A stretch of 64,000 nucleotides of DNA from Marinoscillum sp049115815 (GTDB lineage Bacteria > Bacteroidota > Bacteroidia > Cytophagales > Cyclobacteriaceae), in contig JAGDZO010000010.1 of assembly GCA_049115815.1 (NCBI GenBank), positions 186,001-250,000 of the forward strand. The letters run 5' to 3'. The notes below the pieces were generated by a model. That model had not been told where the DNA came from and did no database searches. It saw only the letters and a program-made list of their open reading frames with translations. Both the position numbers and the translations under genes were made by a program. Numbering within the stretch: the stretch's first letter is position 1; each line of letters starts with the position of its first letter. This document shows, one piece after another, positions 17,715-25,976 of the stretch.

Positions 17715-17836
17715 TATTATTCTAATTGAAATCTTATAATTCCCGATCATTCGTAAAAAGCACTTGTTGACGAATGTGAAATTGAATAAATCATAATTCT
17801 TAAGCAACTTCCAAAAGCACTAGATATTTATTGGAT

Positions 17837-18307
17837 ATGTATTGGAAGTCTTTATTCATTATTTCAATTCTTGGTTTCTCTTCTACCTCTTATTCGCAGA
17901 TCATTGTAAATGAAGGCGATGTAGCACCCAAAACCGTAGTAAGGTTTTATGGTGAGTATTCGGGTAGTACCATGGTACAATGGAAAAAAATACTGGGTAG
18001 CGAGTCTATGGGATATTTCGTCACCTTTATACACAATGCCAACGAGATGCAGGCTTGGCTGGATACTAAAGGGAATGTGGTGAAGGAGTCCGCTGAGGGA
18101 AAGAACGTCACCGAGCCATTGCAGCAATTCCTAGATACAAAATATGGAAGCTATAAGGTGAAAAGCATGAAATATCACAACGACAGGCTGTCCGGAGAGG
18201 CTTCCTATTACTTGACTTTGAAGACAAAGGCACATGGTGAGTTTGTCCTTAATCTAGATGAAGATTTTTTGGCTTCTGATAATGAGACCGTAGTGGCTTA
18301 CGAATAA
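17837..18307 (+). CDS. Small secreted protein of unknown function
   Basis: A 156-residue protein with a signal peptide (residues 1-20, ending SYSQ). The ATG at 17837 is preferred over a TTG two codons upstream. The mature part appears to hold two beta-alpha repeats, each ending in a strand such as MQAWLDTKGNVV and FVLNLDEDFL. The layout recalls the PepSY-like proteins of Bacteroidota, but this is weak. It sits alone, 120 bases after the phospholipase-like gene and before a bidirectional terminator. Confidence 0.6.
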   Translation: MYWKSLFIISILGFSSTSYSQIIVNEGDVAPKTVVRFYGEYSGSTMVQWKKILGSESMGYFVTFIHNANEMQAWLDTKGNVVKESAEGKNVTEPLQQFLDTKYGSYKVKSMKYHNDRLSGEASYYLTLKTKAHGEFVLNLDEDFLASDNETVVAYE

Positions 18308-18378
18308 TATCAGTCATTGATCTGATTTATAACGCTACTTTGAAGCAATGCTATTTCTGGACTGAACAACACCAAATG

Positions 18379-18417
18379 AAAAAAGCCTGCTCTTTAGAAA
18401 AAGAGCAGGCTTTTTTT
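18379..18417. terminator. Bidirectional terminator between the secreted protein gene and tsf
   Basis: AAAAAAGCCTGCTCTT and AAGAGCAGGCTTTTTT form a 16-pair stem around a six-base loop, with A and T runs on both sides. It serves the plus-strand gene and the end of the rplM-tsf operon. Confidence 0.92.
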
Positions 18418-18436
18418 GTGAATAGTCAGTCAGAAA

Positions 18437-19267
18437 TCAACCTATTGAGATTCTCTTGAAATCAGCAACAGTCAAACCTTTACTTACACTATCCAAGTAT
18501 TGTTGGATAGACATTGAGTTGTCTTTAACAAAAGACTGACTCAATAGAGTATTCTCTTTGAAGAATTTCTGAAGTTTTCCTTGTGCAATTTTCTCAAGGA
18601 TTTGCTCAGGCTTACCTTCTTGACGAGCTTGCTCTTTTCCTATCTCAATTTCTTTTTCGATAACCGCAGAGTCAACACCATCTTTGTCAACAGCCACAGG
18701 ATTCATAGCAGCGATTTGCATAGCCACATCTTTGCCAGCTTCTTCTACGTCAGCGCGATTCACATTTTTCAATACCACCATTACAGCCAATTTGCCATTA
18801 GAGTGGATGTATGGCACAACTGCCTCACCTTCTAGATTTTCATAGAATGAGATAGTAATCTTCTCACCAATTTTACCAGTGGTTTCAGTGATTTTCTCAC
18901 CTAATGTAATATCCCCTACGCTAAGTGCTAGCAATGCGTCAGTGTCTGCAGGATTGTTTTCAAACGCCAAGTCAGCTGCTTTGTTAGCCAATGCTACAAA
19001 GTCATCATTTTTAGCAACGAAATCAGTTTCGCAAGTCAATGCAATGGCAACACCTTTAGATCCTTCTGAGTTGGTTCTAGTGACCACTACACCTTCAGTA
19101 GTTTCTCTGTCCGCTCTGTTTGCAGATACTTTTTGACCTTTCTTTCTTAGAAGTTCGATCGCTTTATCAAAATCACCATCAGCCTCGACAAGGGCTTTTT
19201 TGCAGTCCATCATACCTGCACCGGTCATTTGTCTTAGTTTGTTTACGTCTTTTGCAGTTATTGCCAT
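18437..19267 (-). CDS. tsf: Translation elongation factor Ts
   Basis: The nucleotide exchange factor of EF-Tu. The 276-residue protein has the N-terminal UBA-like domain GAGMMDCKKALVEADGDFDKAI (residues 17-38, split by the usual turn), the EF-Tu contact motif TDFVAKNDDF (about 80-89) and a complete core with the HSNGKLAVMV strand. Full length for the family. It is the last gene of rplM-rpsI-rpsB-tsf, separated from rpsB by 103 bases that contain a hairpin. Confidence 0.97.
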   Translation of the reverse strand: MAITAKDVNKLRQMTGAGMMDCKKALVEADGDFDKAIELLRKKGQKVSANRADRETTEGVVVTRTNSEGSKGVAIALTCETDFVAKNDDFVALANKAADLAFENNPADTDALLALSVGDITLGEKITETTGKIGEKITISFYENLEGEAVVPYIHSNGKLAVMVVLKNVNRADVEEAGKDVAMQIAAMNPVAVDKDGVDSAVIEKEIEIGKEQARQEGKPEQILEKIAQGKLQKFFKENTLLSQSFVKDNSMSIQQYLDSVSKGLTVADFKRISIG

Positions 19268-19304
19268 GTTAATTTTATTTTTTAGTATTCAGCAACGCTT
19301 ATTA

Positions 19305-19346
19305 ACAAAAATTGAACACCGTCCATAGATAGGAGCAGTGTTCAAT
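19305..19346 (-). promoter_or_regulatory. Hairpin between rpsB and tsf, possible attenuator
   Basis: On the minus strand ATTGAACAC and GTGTTCAAT (nine pairs) enclose an 18-base loop and are followed by TTTTGT. It is too weak for a full terminator and may reduce read-through into tsf or act as a processing site. Confidence 0.45.
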
Positions 19347-19370
19347 ATTTACTTCAATTCATTAAAAATT

Positions 19371-20129
19371 TTATGCCTCTTGTTCGTCAGCTTTTTTCTT
19401 AGCTGCTTCTTCTTCCTGCGCTTTGGCATCATCCTTATCTTTCTTGCGCTCAGCAAGTCCTTCCTCTAGAGCCGCCGCGATATGGTTAGTAATCAAGTTG
19501 ATTGCTTTCCATGCATCGTCGTTTCCAGGGATTGGATAATCAACTTGCGTAGGATCAGAGTTGGTATCTACAAGTGCGAATACCGGGATGTTTAGTTTTT
19601 GTGCTTCAGCTACCGCGATGTGCTCTCTTTTGATATCAATCACGAATAGGGCCGCCGGCAGTCTATTAAGATCAGCTATACCACCAAGAACTCTCTCTAA
19701 TTTCTCCTTTTCACGAGTAATCATCAAACGCTCTCTCTTCGCTAGGTTCAAGTAAGCCTCGTCTTTCATCAATTTGTCAATTGATGACATTTTCTTTAGT
19801 GACTTACGAATCGTTGCAAAGTTTGTAAGCATACCACCCAACCATCTTTCGGTTACGTATGGCATAGATAGTTTCTGCGCTACAGTCTCTACTACTTCTT
19901 TCGCTTGCTTCTTAGTAGCAACGAACATTACTTTTCTACCAGATCTTACTACAGCCTGAAGCGCTTGCGCTGCAGTATCCATAGAAGAGATAGTTTTATT
20001 TAGATCTATGATGTGGATACCATTCTTCTCCATGAAGATATATGGCGCCATCTGTGGATTCCACTTACGTGTAAGGTGACCAAAATGTACACCAGCATCC
20101 AATAATTCTTTGTAATCGAGCTTTTTCAT
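19371..20129 (-). CDS. rpsB: 30S ribosomal protein S2
   Basis: A 252-residue S2 with the expected motifs: LLDAGVHFGHLTRKWNP at residues 10-26, the FVATKKQAKEVV helix, YVTERWLGGMLTNF and the DTNSDPTQVDYPIPGNDDA loop. The C terminus is extended by a highly charged Lys/Asp/Glu/Ala tail (after about residue 225), common in this phylum. It is ten bases after rpsI and cotranscribed with it. S2 is needed for mRNA entry on the small subunit. Confidence 0.98.
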   Translation of the reverse strand: MKKLDYKELLDAGVHFGHLTRKWNPQMAPYIFMEKNGIHIIDLNKTISSMDTAAQALQAVVRSGRKVMFVATKKQAKEVVETVAQKLSMPYVTERWLGGMLTNFATIRKSLKKMSSIDKLMKDEAYLNLAKRERLMITREKEKLERVLGGIADLNRLPAALFVIDIKREHIAVAEAQKLNIPVFALVDTNSDPTQVDYPIPGNDDAWKAINLITNHIAAALEEGLAERKKDKDDAKAQEEEAAKKKADEQEA

Positions 20130-20138
20130 TGTGATATC

Positions 20139-20525
20139 TTAACGTTTACTGAACTGGAATCTTCTTCTTGCTTTTCTTCTTCCGAATTTCTTACGCTCGA
20201 CCATTCTCGGGTCTCTCGTAATAAATCCTTCTTTTCTCAAAGGAGACTTATTCTCAGGGTCGATCTCAGCAAGAGCTCGAGCAATCGCGTGACGAACAGC
20301 TTCGGCTTGACCTGAAGGGCCACCACCTTTTACGTTCACACTGATATCAAAATTGCCATCCAATTCCAGCTTCACTAGAGGCTGCTTGACGATGGTCTGT
20401 AAAATTTCAGAAGGAAAGTATGTGGCAACATCCTTATCATTGATAGTGATTTTACCTTTCCCTCCCTGTAGGTATACCCTAGCTACAGAGGTTTTTCTTC
20501 TTCCAATGGTGTTAGTGATTTCCAT
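20139..20525 (-). CDS. rpsI: 30S ribosomal protein S9
   Basis: A 128-residue S9. It starts ITNTIGRRKTSVARV, has VKGGGPSGQAEAVRHAIARAL in the middle and ends with the basic tail KKFGRRKARRRFQFSKR, whose last residues reach the ribosomal P-site tRNA. Eight bases separate it from rplM, the standard S9-L13 pairing. Confidence 0.98.
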   Translation of the reverse strand: MEITNTIGRRKTSVARVYLQGGKGKITINDKDVATYFPSEILQTIVKQPLVKLELDGNFDISVNVKGGGPSGQAEAVRHAIARALAEIDPENKSPLRKEGFITRDPRMVERKKFGRRKARRRFQFSKR

Positions 20526-20533
20526 TTAGGTTT

Positions 20534-20977
20534 TTAAATTTTTACTTCTTTTGGTTGTTGTGCCTCGTGAGGATGCTCTGCACCTTCATAGACGTATAAG
20601 TTTGTGAAAAGCTTACTCCCAAGTCTATTCTTTGGTAGCATACCTCTCACAGCTCTTTCTACTAGTAGTCGCGAAGTTTTCGCTTTCGCTTCTAATGGAG
20701 TCTGAAATCTCTGACCTCCAGGATATCCTGTGTGTCTTACATATTGCTTATCAGTCCATTTCTTTCCTGTAAGTCTCACCTTATCAGCATTTATCACAAT
20801 GACATTATCACCACAATCCACATGTGGAGTGTAGCTAGCTTTATGCTTACCTCTGATGATTTTTGCTACTTCGCTAGACATTCTTCCCAACACTTGAGAA
20901 TCTGCGTCAATGATGACCCAGTTCTTTTCAGCTGTACCACTGTTTAACGATACCGTTTTATAGCTTAAAGTATCCAA
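20534..20977 (-). CDS. rplM: 50S ribosomal protein L13
   Basis: A 147-residue L13, first gene of the operon. Motifs seen: NWVIIDADSQVLGRMSSEVA near the N terminus, YTPHVDCGDNVIVINADKV, and RAVRGMLPKNRLGSKLFTNLYVYEG-type sequence toward the C terminus (R-G-M-L-P-K-N core). L13 nucleates early 50S assembly. A promoter and a short structured leader lie upstream. Confidence 0.98.
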   Translation of the reverse strand: MDTLSYKTVSLNSGTAEKNWVIIDADSQVLGRMSSEVAKIIRGKHKASYTPHVDCGDNVIVINADKVRLTGKKWTDKQYVRHTGYPGGQRFQTPLEAKAKTSRLLVERAVRGMLPKNRLGSKLFTNLYVYEGAEHPHEAQQPKEVKI

Positions 20978-21010
20978 TTTTTTATTCGTTTAAATGAGCT
21001 TAAGGGTTCT

Positions 21011-21059
21011 CCCCTCGAAAAGGGACACAAAAATAGAAGTTTAATTTTTGAAAAACAAA
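21011..21059 (-). promoter_or_regulatory. rplM operon promoter and leader hairpin
   Basis: On the minus strand TTTG (21056-21059) and TATTTTTG (21028-21035) are spaced by 20 bases. The predicted transcript begins with CCCTT-TTCG-AGGGG (21011-21024), a five-pair stem with a UUCG tetraloop. This could be a ribosomal-protein autoregulatory leader, but that is inference. Confidence 0.65.
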
Positions 21060-21078
21060 AGAAGCTTGCGAATTAAAA

Positions 21079-21813
21079 TTATACGTATCTACGCAGCTGC
21101 TTGAGTAGTACCTGAAAGTCCTTAGGGTATGGTGCTTCCACTTCAATTACATCTTCTTCTGTCCCGTTGTAGTCATAGAAGGCAATATTATAAGCGTGAA
21201 GGGCCACTCTTGGAAGAATTGGTCGCTCTTCTTCTGCACCTTTAGATAGATTGTATTTTTTCTTGAGTTGCGACAGATAAATAAATTCACCTCCATATAC
21301 TGGGTCACAAGCGATGGGAGCTTGATGGTGAGCCATATGAACTCTGATCTGATGTAGTCTGCCTGAGACAGGAAAACACTTTGCCAAAGTGTGATACTTG
21401 AAAGTCTCCAAGGTACTTATCAAGGTCAACGATGGTTTGCCGGATCTGAAATCAACCCGCGATTTCATATTTGATGAGTAGATAGGCTGATCGGCGCTCA
21501 GATCTTTGAATTCATGAATTCCATTCAGTACTGTGTGATATACTTTCTTCACCTGCCTTTTCTCGAGCATAATGGCAAAATGCCGATAGGCTTCGTTATG
21601 CTTCGCTATCACTAATGCGCCTGAGGTCTCTTTATCCAATCGGTGGCATACTTGAGCATCTTCAAATTCATTTTTGGCCAATTGAAGAATGTTAATAGGA
21701 TCATTTCGATCCTCTAAAGTGGAGATATAAGGAGGCTTGTTGATCACCCAATAATGATCGTTTTCAAAAATGATGAGATCCTTGAGTGTAATTCTTCTTA
21801 GACTTTTATGCAT
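21079..21813 (-). CDS. RluA-family pseudouridine synthase
   Basis: A 244-residue enzyme that isomerises uridine to pseudouridine in RNA. The catalytic motif HRLDKETSG (about residues 57-65) contains the essential aspartate, and FPVSGRLHQIRVHMAHH and the CDPVYGG segment are typical of the RluA/RluC/RluD group. There is no S4 domain at the N terminus, so RluD-type function is less likely; the exact target uridine is unknown. The start overlaps the histidine kinase stop by eight bases. Confidence 0.9.
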   Translation of the reverse strand: MHKSLRRITLKDLIIFENDHYWVINKPPYISTLEDRNDPINILQLAKNEFEDAQVCHRLDKETSGALVIAKHNEAYRHFAIMLEKRQVKKVYHTVLNGIHEFKDLSADQPIYSSNMKSRVDFRSGKPSLTLISTLETFKYHTLAKCFPVSGRLHQIRVHMAHHQAPIACDPVYGGEFIYLSQLKKKYNLSKGAEEERPILPRVALHAYNIAFYDYNGTEEDVIEVEAPYPKDFQVLLKQLRRYV

Positions 21814-22888
21814 AATCTTCTTCCTCTTCGTCTTCCTCCAACCTATAAGCAGTAGGCTTTCCTTTGTTGAGCTTGAAGCTAAATGTTGATCCTTTCTTTA
21901 ATTCACTTGTAACCTCTACACTAGATCCATGACCTTCCATGATGTGTTTGACGATGGATAAGCCCAATCCTGTTCCTCCTTTTTCTTTTGATCTACTTTT
22001 CTCTACTCTATAGAACCTTTCGAAAATACGACTAAGATCTTCCTTAGGGATTCCTCTGCCGGTATCAATTACGGAGGTCAAAATTTGACCATTCTCTTCT
22101 TTAAATTCAATCTTGACCTTGCCTTTTTTCTTGGTGTACTTGATGGCGTTGGAAATCAAGTTGGTCATGACTTGATAAATGCGCTGATAATCTCCTTCGA
22201 CGAAGTGTTGTTCATCGGGATTCTTTATTTTCATAGAGATATCATTCTTGGCAGCTTTATCTTCTAATTGATCCACTATTTCTTTAGTCAAGGCCACAAT
22301 ATCGAAATACTCAAAATGCATTTTGATTTCGCCAGTTTCCATTTGGGAAATAGTGAGCAACTCGTGAACGAGGATATCTAACCCGTCAAGACTTTTGGCA
22401 GCCTTCTTAAGAAATTTACCTCTTACTTTTTTGTCTTCTACCGCACCATCTAGCAATGTGTGAACAAATCCCTGCGCCGCGAAAATCGGAGTTTTAAGTT
22501 CGTGTGATACATCAGCCATAAACTCTCTCCTGAAAGTTTCCATTCTTTTCAACTCAGATATTTCTAACTGCTTTTTCTGGGCATAGCTAAATATTTCTCT
22601 GTTGATACGTTTGAGGGGATTGAATGATGCCCTTCTGGCTGGTTTGGTAATGTTTGATAATTCCTGATCCTTGAATTCGTTCAATGCTTCATTGATATCA
22701 TTGATATGTCTGAAGAACAAAAACTCGAGGACCATTCTTATAATAATATAGGATGCGCAAAATGTGATCCCGAAAGCAATGGCGAGCGCAGATGGCAAAA
22801 TGGTAGGAACCAGCGCCAAAAATGCGATGGTAATAAAGGAAATGACAACTCCTAGCAACAAAGCCAGGCCTCTAGAATTGATAATCAT
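21806..22888 (-). CDS. Sensor histidine kinase, PhoR-like
   Basis: A 360-residue membrane kinase. Two adjacent membrane segments (residues about 8-30 and 33-55) with almost no periplasmic loop suggest it senses within the membrane or through a partner. The phosphorylated histidine is H129 in DVSHELKTPIF; the N box (NLISNAIKYTKK), G1 box (DTGRGIPKEDL), F box and G2 box (GGTGLGLSIVKHIM) are all intact. The acidic tail (EEDEEEEDYA) is odd. It follows its regulator by nine bases. PhoR-like is by architecture only. Confidence 0.92.
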   Translation of the reverse strand: MIINSRGLALLLGVVISFITIAFLALVPTILPSALAIAFGITFCASYIIIRMVLEFLFFRHINDINEALNEFKDQELSNITKPARRASFNPLKRINREIFSYAQKKQLEISELKRMETFRREFMADVSHELKTPIFAAQGFVHTLLDGAVEDKKVRGKFLKKAAKSLDGLDILVHELLTISQMETGEIKMHFEYFDIVALTKEIVDQLEDKAAKNDISMKIKNPDEQHFVEGDYQRIYQVMTNLISNAIKYTKKKGKVKIEFKEENGQILTSVIDTGRGIPKEDLSRIFERFYRVEKSRSKEKGGTGLGLSIVKHIMEGHGSSVEVTSELKKGSTFSFKLNKGKPTAYRLEEDEEEEDYA

Positions 22889-22897
22889 GAAGTAGAG

Positions 22898-23584
22898 CTA
22901 GTTGGTTTCGAATTTGTAACCAACCCCTTTTACAGTTGAAATATAGCCGTCACCTATTTTTTCGCGCACCTTTCTAATATGTACGTCCACTGTTCTGGCC
23001 AGCACATACACATCTGTTCCCCATATGTTTTGTAGCAATTCATCCCTACTAAATACTTTACCGGGATTTTTCGCCAGAAAATATAACAGTTCAAATTCCT
23101 TTTTTGGCAAGCTTATTTTTTCCTCATCTACAAATACTGTGTAGCTCGTTCGGTCTACAGTTAAGTTTTCAATCACTATCTGATTGGATTCCTTTTTCTT
23201 TTTGGACTCCCGTCTGAACAATGCATTGATTCTACTCACCAGGGCACGTGGTTTGATGGGCTTGGTGATGTAATCATCGGCACCCATATCAAAGGCGGCT
23301 ACTTCTGAATATTCTTCAGAGCGGGCAGTTAAAAAGATGACGAATGAATTTATCAATTCAGGAATCTCACGTATTTGACGACATGTCTCCACACCATCTT
23401 GTTTAGGCATCATGATATCGAGAATTATCAAATCTGGCACAAATGATTTAGCAATCTCCACTCCCTTGATGCCATCCAAGGCCGTTTTTACTTCATAGCC
23501 TTCTTTTACGAGGTTGTATTTGAGTAATTCAAGAATGTCACCCTCATCATCAACTAGAAGAATTTTTTGATTGTTCTTGGCCAT
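22898..23584 (-). CDS. Response regulator with winged-helix domain, PhoB-like
   Basis: A 228-residue OmpR/PhoB-type regulator. The receiver domain has the acidic pair D12-D13 and the phosphoacceptor D56 (DLIILDIMMP), T and K switch residues in FLTARS and ITKPIKP. The C-terminal winged helix (about 130-225) has LPKKEFELLYFLAKNPGKVFSR-type sequence (K-K-E-F-E-L-L core) and ends VDVHIRKVREKIG and VKGVGYKF. It is first in the regulator-kinase pair. The target regulon is not evident. Confidence 0.95.
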   Translation of the reverse strand: MAKNNQKILLVDDEGDILELLKYNLVKEGYEVKTALDGIKGVEIAKSFVPDLIILDIMMPKQDGVETCRQIREIPELINSFVIFLTARSEEYSEVAAFDMGADDYITKPIKPRALVSRINALFRRESKKKKESNQIVIENLTVDRTSYTVFVDEEKISLPKKEFELLYFLAKNPGKVFSRDELLQNIWGTDVYVLARTVDVHIRKVREKIGDGYISTVKGVGYKFETN

Positions 23585-23747
23585 GGTTCACTTACTATTT
23601 TAAGAATCCGTTTGCTGAGCGTATTACCCTCAAATTAATCTTTATGACTGATGATTAAAACAACCGCCATCAATTGTTCTTCGATATTATTCAAATTTAA
23701 ATAGAATTCAATTTATCATTTAAAAGGTAACAATTTGATAACTGGCA

Positions 23748-24764
23748 CTAATGTCCATATTGCTCCTTGAGTCCTTTGAGCATAACCCGAATATCTCCAC
23801 CATAATTGTCCAATATAGATTGTATCGAGTCCTCTTGACTGTGATACCTTCTTTGAGCCATGAAATAGGCATTATTAGGAAGTCGCTTATCGAAAATATT
23901 TCGGTATCTCTCATTATAGAATTCACCTTTTTTTAGATCGTTCACTACTTGCTGAATCTGATATTGCTTCAGTGAATCTTTGAATTCTATTGGTTCATCA
24001 TTAAAGGTTCCATAGAGACTATCAAGCTGCTCTGCTCCATGAAGTACGATTTTGGTGAGTAGCCTAGAATCTGCTTCGGATTGTAGGTACTCTAAATGCT
24101 GGGCAGAGCTATCGCCGAATACCGAAATCAGGAATTGTTCGGATCCTCGTTCGCCGATAAAAGAAGCCAGGTTCTCATTGAAAGCAACTTCACCTACTAC
24201 AAATAATGTAGCGTGGGTGAGTTCATGGATGATGACTTCAGCAAGTGCACCATCATTTCTGCCAAGCATATTTGACAGCAGGGGATCTTCGAGTATGCCT
24301 AAGGTTGACCATCCACCTACTCTTCTTACACGAGTGTCCAGCCCTAAGGCTTCCAATCGATTGGCTTCTTCCTTGGCTTTGTCCAAGTCGAAATATCCTT
24401 TATATGGCATAGCGCCTAAAAATGGGAATTCCCATTTATAAGGTTTTAGTTCGAACCGTTCGGATGCAGAGACATTCCAAAGTAGGGTTTTGCCTTGTTG
24501 GTCAAATAGTTTGGTGTAATTTTCTGAGTTTTTCAGACCAAGTGAGTCTATGGCGAACCTTCTCACTTCTTTTGTGAGAAGCAGCTTTTGTTTAAGTGAA
24601 TCAGGGAAATCGGGATCATTAATAAATTCATCAATGGGTCGAGCATTGACTATCACATTGATTTGACCTTTGGTCTGTAGTATGCCATAATTGACTAATT
24701 CCCAATGATAACTCAAAAATGCTATTATTATGAGCAAAACAACCCACAGTACTTTTTTGATCAT
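23748..24764 (-). CDS. Predicted aminopeptidase (COG4324 family)
   Basis: A 338-residue protein anchored by an N-terminal membrane segment (residues 4-19). The zinc peptidase motif HELTH is at 180-184, with a likely third ligand in FNENLASF about 15 residues later. Family features include YGILQTKGQINVI (about 26-38), NARPI, and GWSTLGILEDPLLSNM before the active site. It matches the DUF2265/COG4324 group of predicted aminopeptidases, whose substrates are unknown. It is divergent from recA and about 160 bases before the two-component genes. Confidence 0.85.
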   Translation of the reverse strand: MIKKVLWVVLLIIIAFLSYHWELVNYGILQTKGQINVIVNARPIDEFINDPDFPDSLKQKLLLTKEVRRFAIDSLGLKNSENYTKLFDQQGKTLLWNVSASERFELKPYKWEFPFLGAMPYKGYFDLDKAKEEANRLEALGLDTRVRRVGGWSTLGILEDPLLSNMLGRNDGALAEVIIHELTHATLFVVGEVAFNENLASFIGERGSEQFLISVFGDSSAQHLEYLQSEADSRLLTKIVLHGAEQLDSLYGTFNDEPIEFKDSLKQYQIQQVVNDLKKGEFYNERYRNIFDKRLPNNAYFMAQRRYHSQEDSIQSILDNYGGDIRVMLKGLKEQYGH

Positions 24765-24860
24765 TTTATTACTAAAAAAATTAGTTTTAATAGTGTATTT
24801 ATAAGAAAGAAAGTAGTTTTACCACTTTAGATCGAACATCACCAAACCATATTAATAGAA

Positions 24861-25892
24861 ATGTCGGATAATTCAGAAAAACTCAAAGCACTCCAATTAA
24901 CCATTGACAAATTGGAGAAATCCTACGGTAAAGGTACAATCATGAAATTGTCTGACAATAAGGTGTTGGATATACCTACTATTTCTACTGGTTCTTTAGG
25001 CCTTGATATTGCTCTTGGGGTGGGAGGTATACCAAAGGGTAGGGTGATTGAAGTGTATGGACCTGAATCCTCGGGTAAGACGACACTCGCTATGCATTGT
25101 ATAGCAGAAGCACAGAAGAAAGGAGGCTTGGCTGCTATTGTAGATGCGGAGCATGCATTTGATAAGTTGTATGCCGAGAAACTAGGGATTGATACTGAGA
25201 ATTTATTGATTTCACAACCTGATAATGGTGAGCAGGCATTGGAGATAGCAGAACACTTGATTCGTTCTGGCGCTATTGATATTATTGTTATTGACTCTGT
25301 GGCAGCTTTGGTTCCGAGAGCTGAGCTCGAAGGGGAAATGGGAGACAGTAAAATGGGACTACAGGCGAGGTTGATGTCTCAAGCATTGAGAAAGCTTACA
25401 GGCGCGATTAATAAGACTGGATGTGCTTGTATTTTCATTAACCAATTGAGGGAAAAAATTGGTGTTATGTTTGGTAACCCTGAAACCACTACTGGTGGTA
25501 ATGCATTGAAATTTTACGCTTCTGTAAGACTCGATATAAGAAGGATAGGGCAGATTAAGGAGAGCGCTGACAACATAATGGGTAACCGTACTCGTGTGAA
25601 AGTGGTGAAAAACAAAGTAGCTCCTCCATTCAAGGTAGTCGAGTTTGATATCATGTATGGTAAGGGTATCAGTAAATCGGGCGAGGTTCTAGATATTGGT
25701 GTAGAGCTTGATATTGTCAAGAAATCGGGATCATGGTTCTCGTACAATGACAACAAGCTGGGGCAAGGAAGAGATTCTGTGAAGCAGTTGATAGAGGACA
25801 ATCCAGAACTAATGGAAGAAATAGAAGCCAAAATCAAGGAGAAGATTCGTGGGGATGTAGAATTGGATACTGAAGAAATAGCAGTAGAATAA
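24861..25892 (+). CDS. recA: Recombinase A
   Basis: The 343-residue RecA forms filaments on single-stranded DNA for strand exchange and triggers the SOS response. Walker A is GPESSGKTT (about 71-79), Walker B is IIVIDSVAALVPRAE, and the L2 loop has NPETTTGGNALKFYASVRLD-type sequence with the conserved G-G-N-A-L-K core. The acidic C terminus is present. It is monocistronic with a strong bidirectional terminator. The upstream gap has an ACTAA-N5-TTAGT inverted repeat, but I cannot say it is a LexA site. Confidence 0.99.
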   Translation: MSDNSEKLKALQLTIDKLEKSYGKGTIMKLSDNKVLDIPTISTGSLGLDIALGVGGIPKGRVIEVYGPESSGKTTLAMHCIAEAQKKGGLAAIVDAEHAFDKLYAEKLGIDTENLLISQPDNGEQALEIAEHLIRSGAIDIIVIDSVAALVPRAELEGEMGDSKMGLQARLMSQALRKLTGAINKTGCACIFINQLREKIGVMFGNPETTTGGNALKFYASVRLDIRRIGQIKESADNIMGNRTRVKVVKNKVAPPFKVVEFDIMYGKGISKSGEVLDIGVELDIVKKSGSWFSYNDNKLGQGRDSVKQLIEDNPELMEEIEAKIKEKIRGDVELDTEEIAVE

Positions 25893-25921
25893 ACCTTGGA
25901 GCCAATCTGAGAGATAGATAC

Positions 25922-25953
25922 AAAAAAACCGAATCGCGAGATTCGGTTTTTTT
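25922..25953. terminator. Bidirectional terminator between recA and the ABC permease gene
   Basis: AAAAAAACCGAATC and GATTCGGTTTTTTT make a perfect 14-pair stem around a GCGA tetraloop. It has A and T runs on both sides and serves both convergent genes. Confidence 0.95.
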
Positions 25954-25976
25954 GTTGAATAATGTGTTCAAACAAC

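Noticed and set aside
24765..24860. LexA-type SOS box before recA
   Set aside because: An ACTAA-N5-TTAGT repeat exists, but I know of no basis to call it a LexA site in this phylum.
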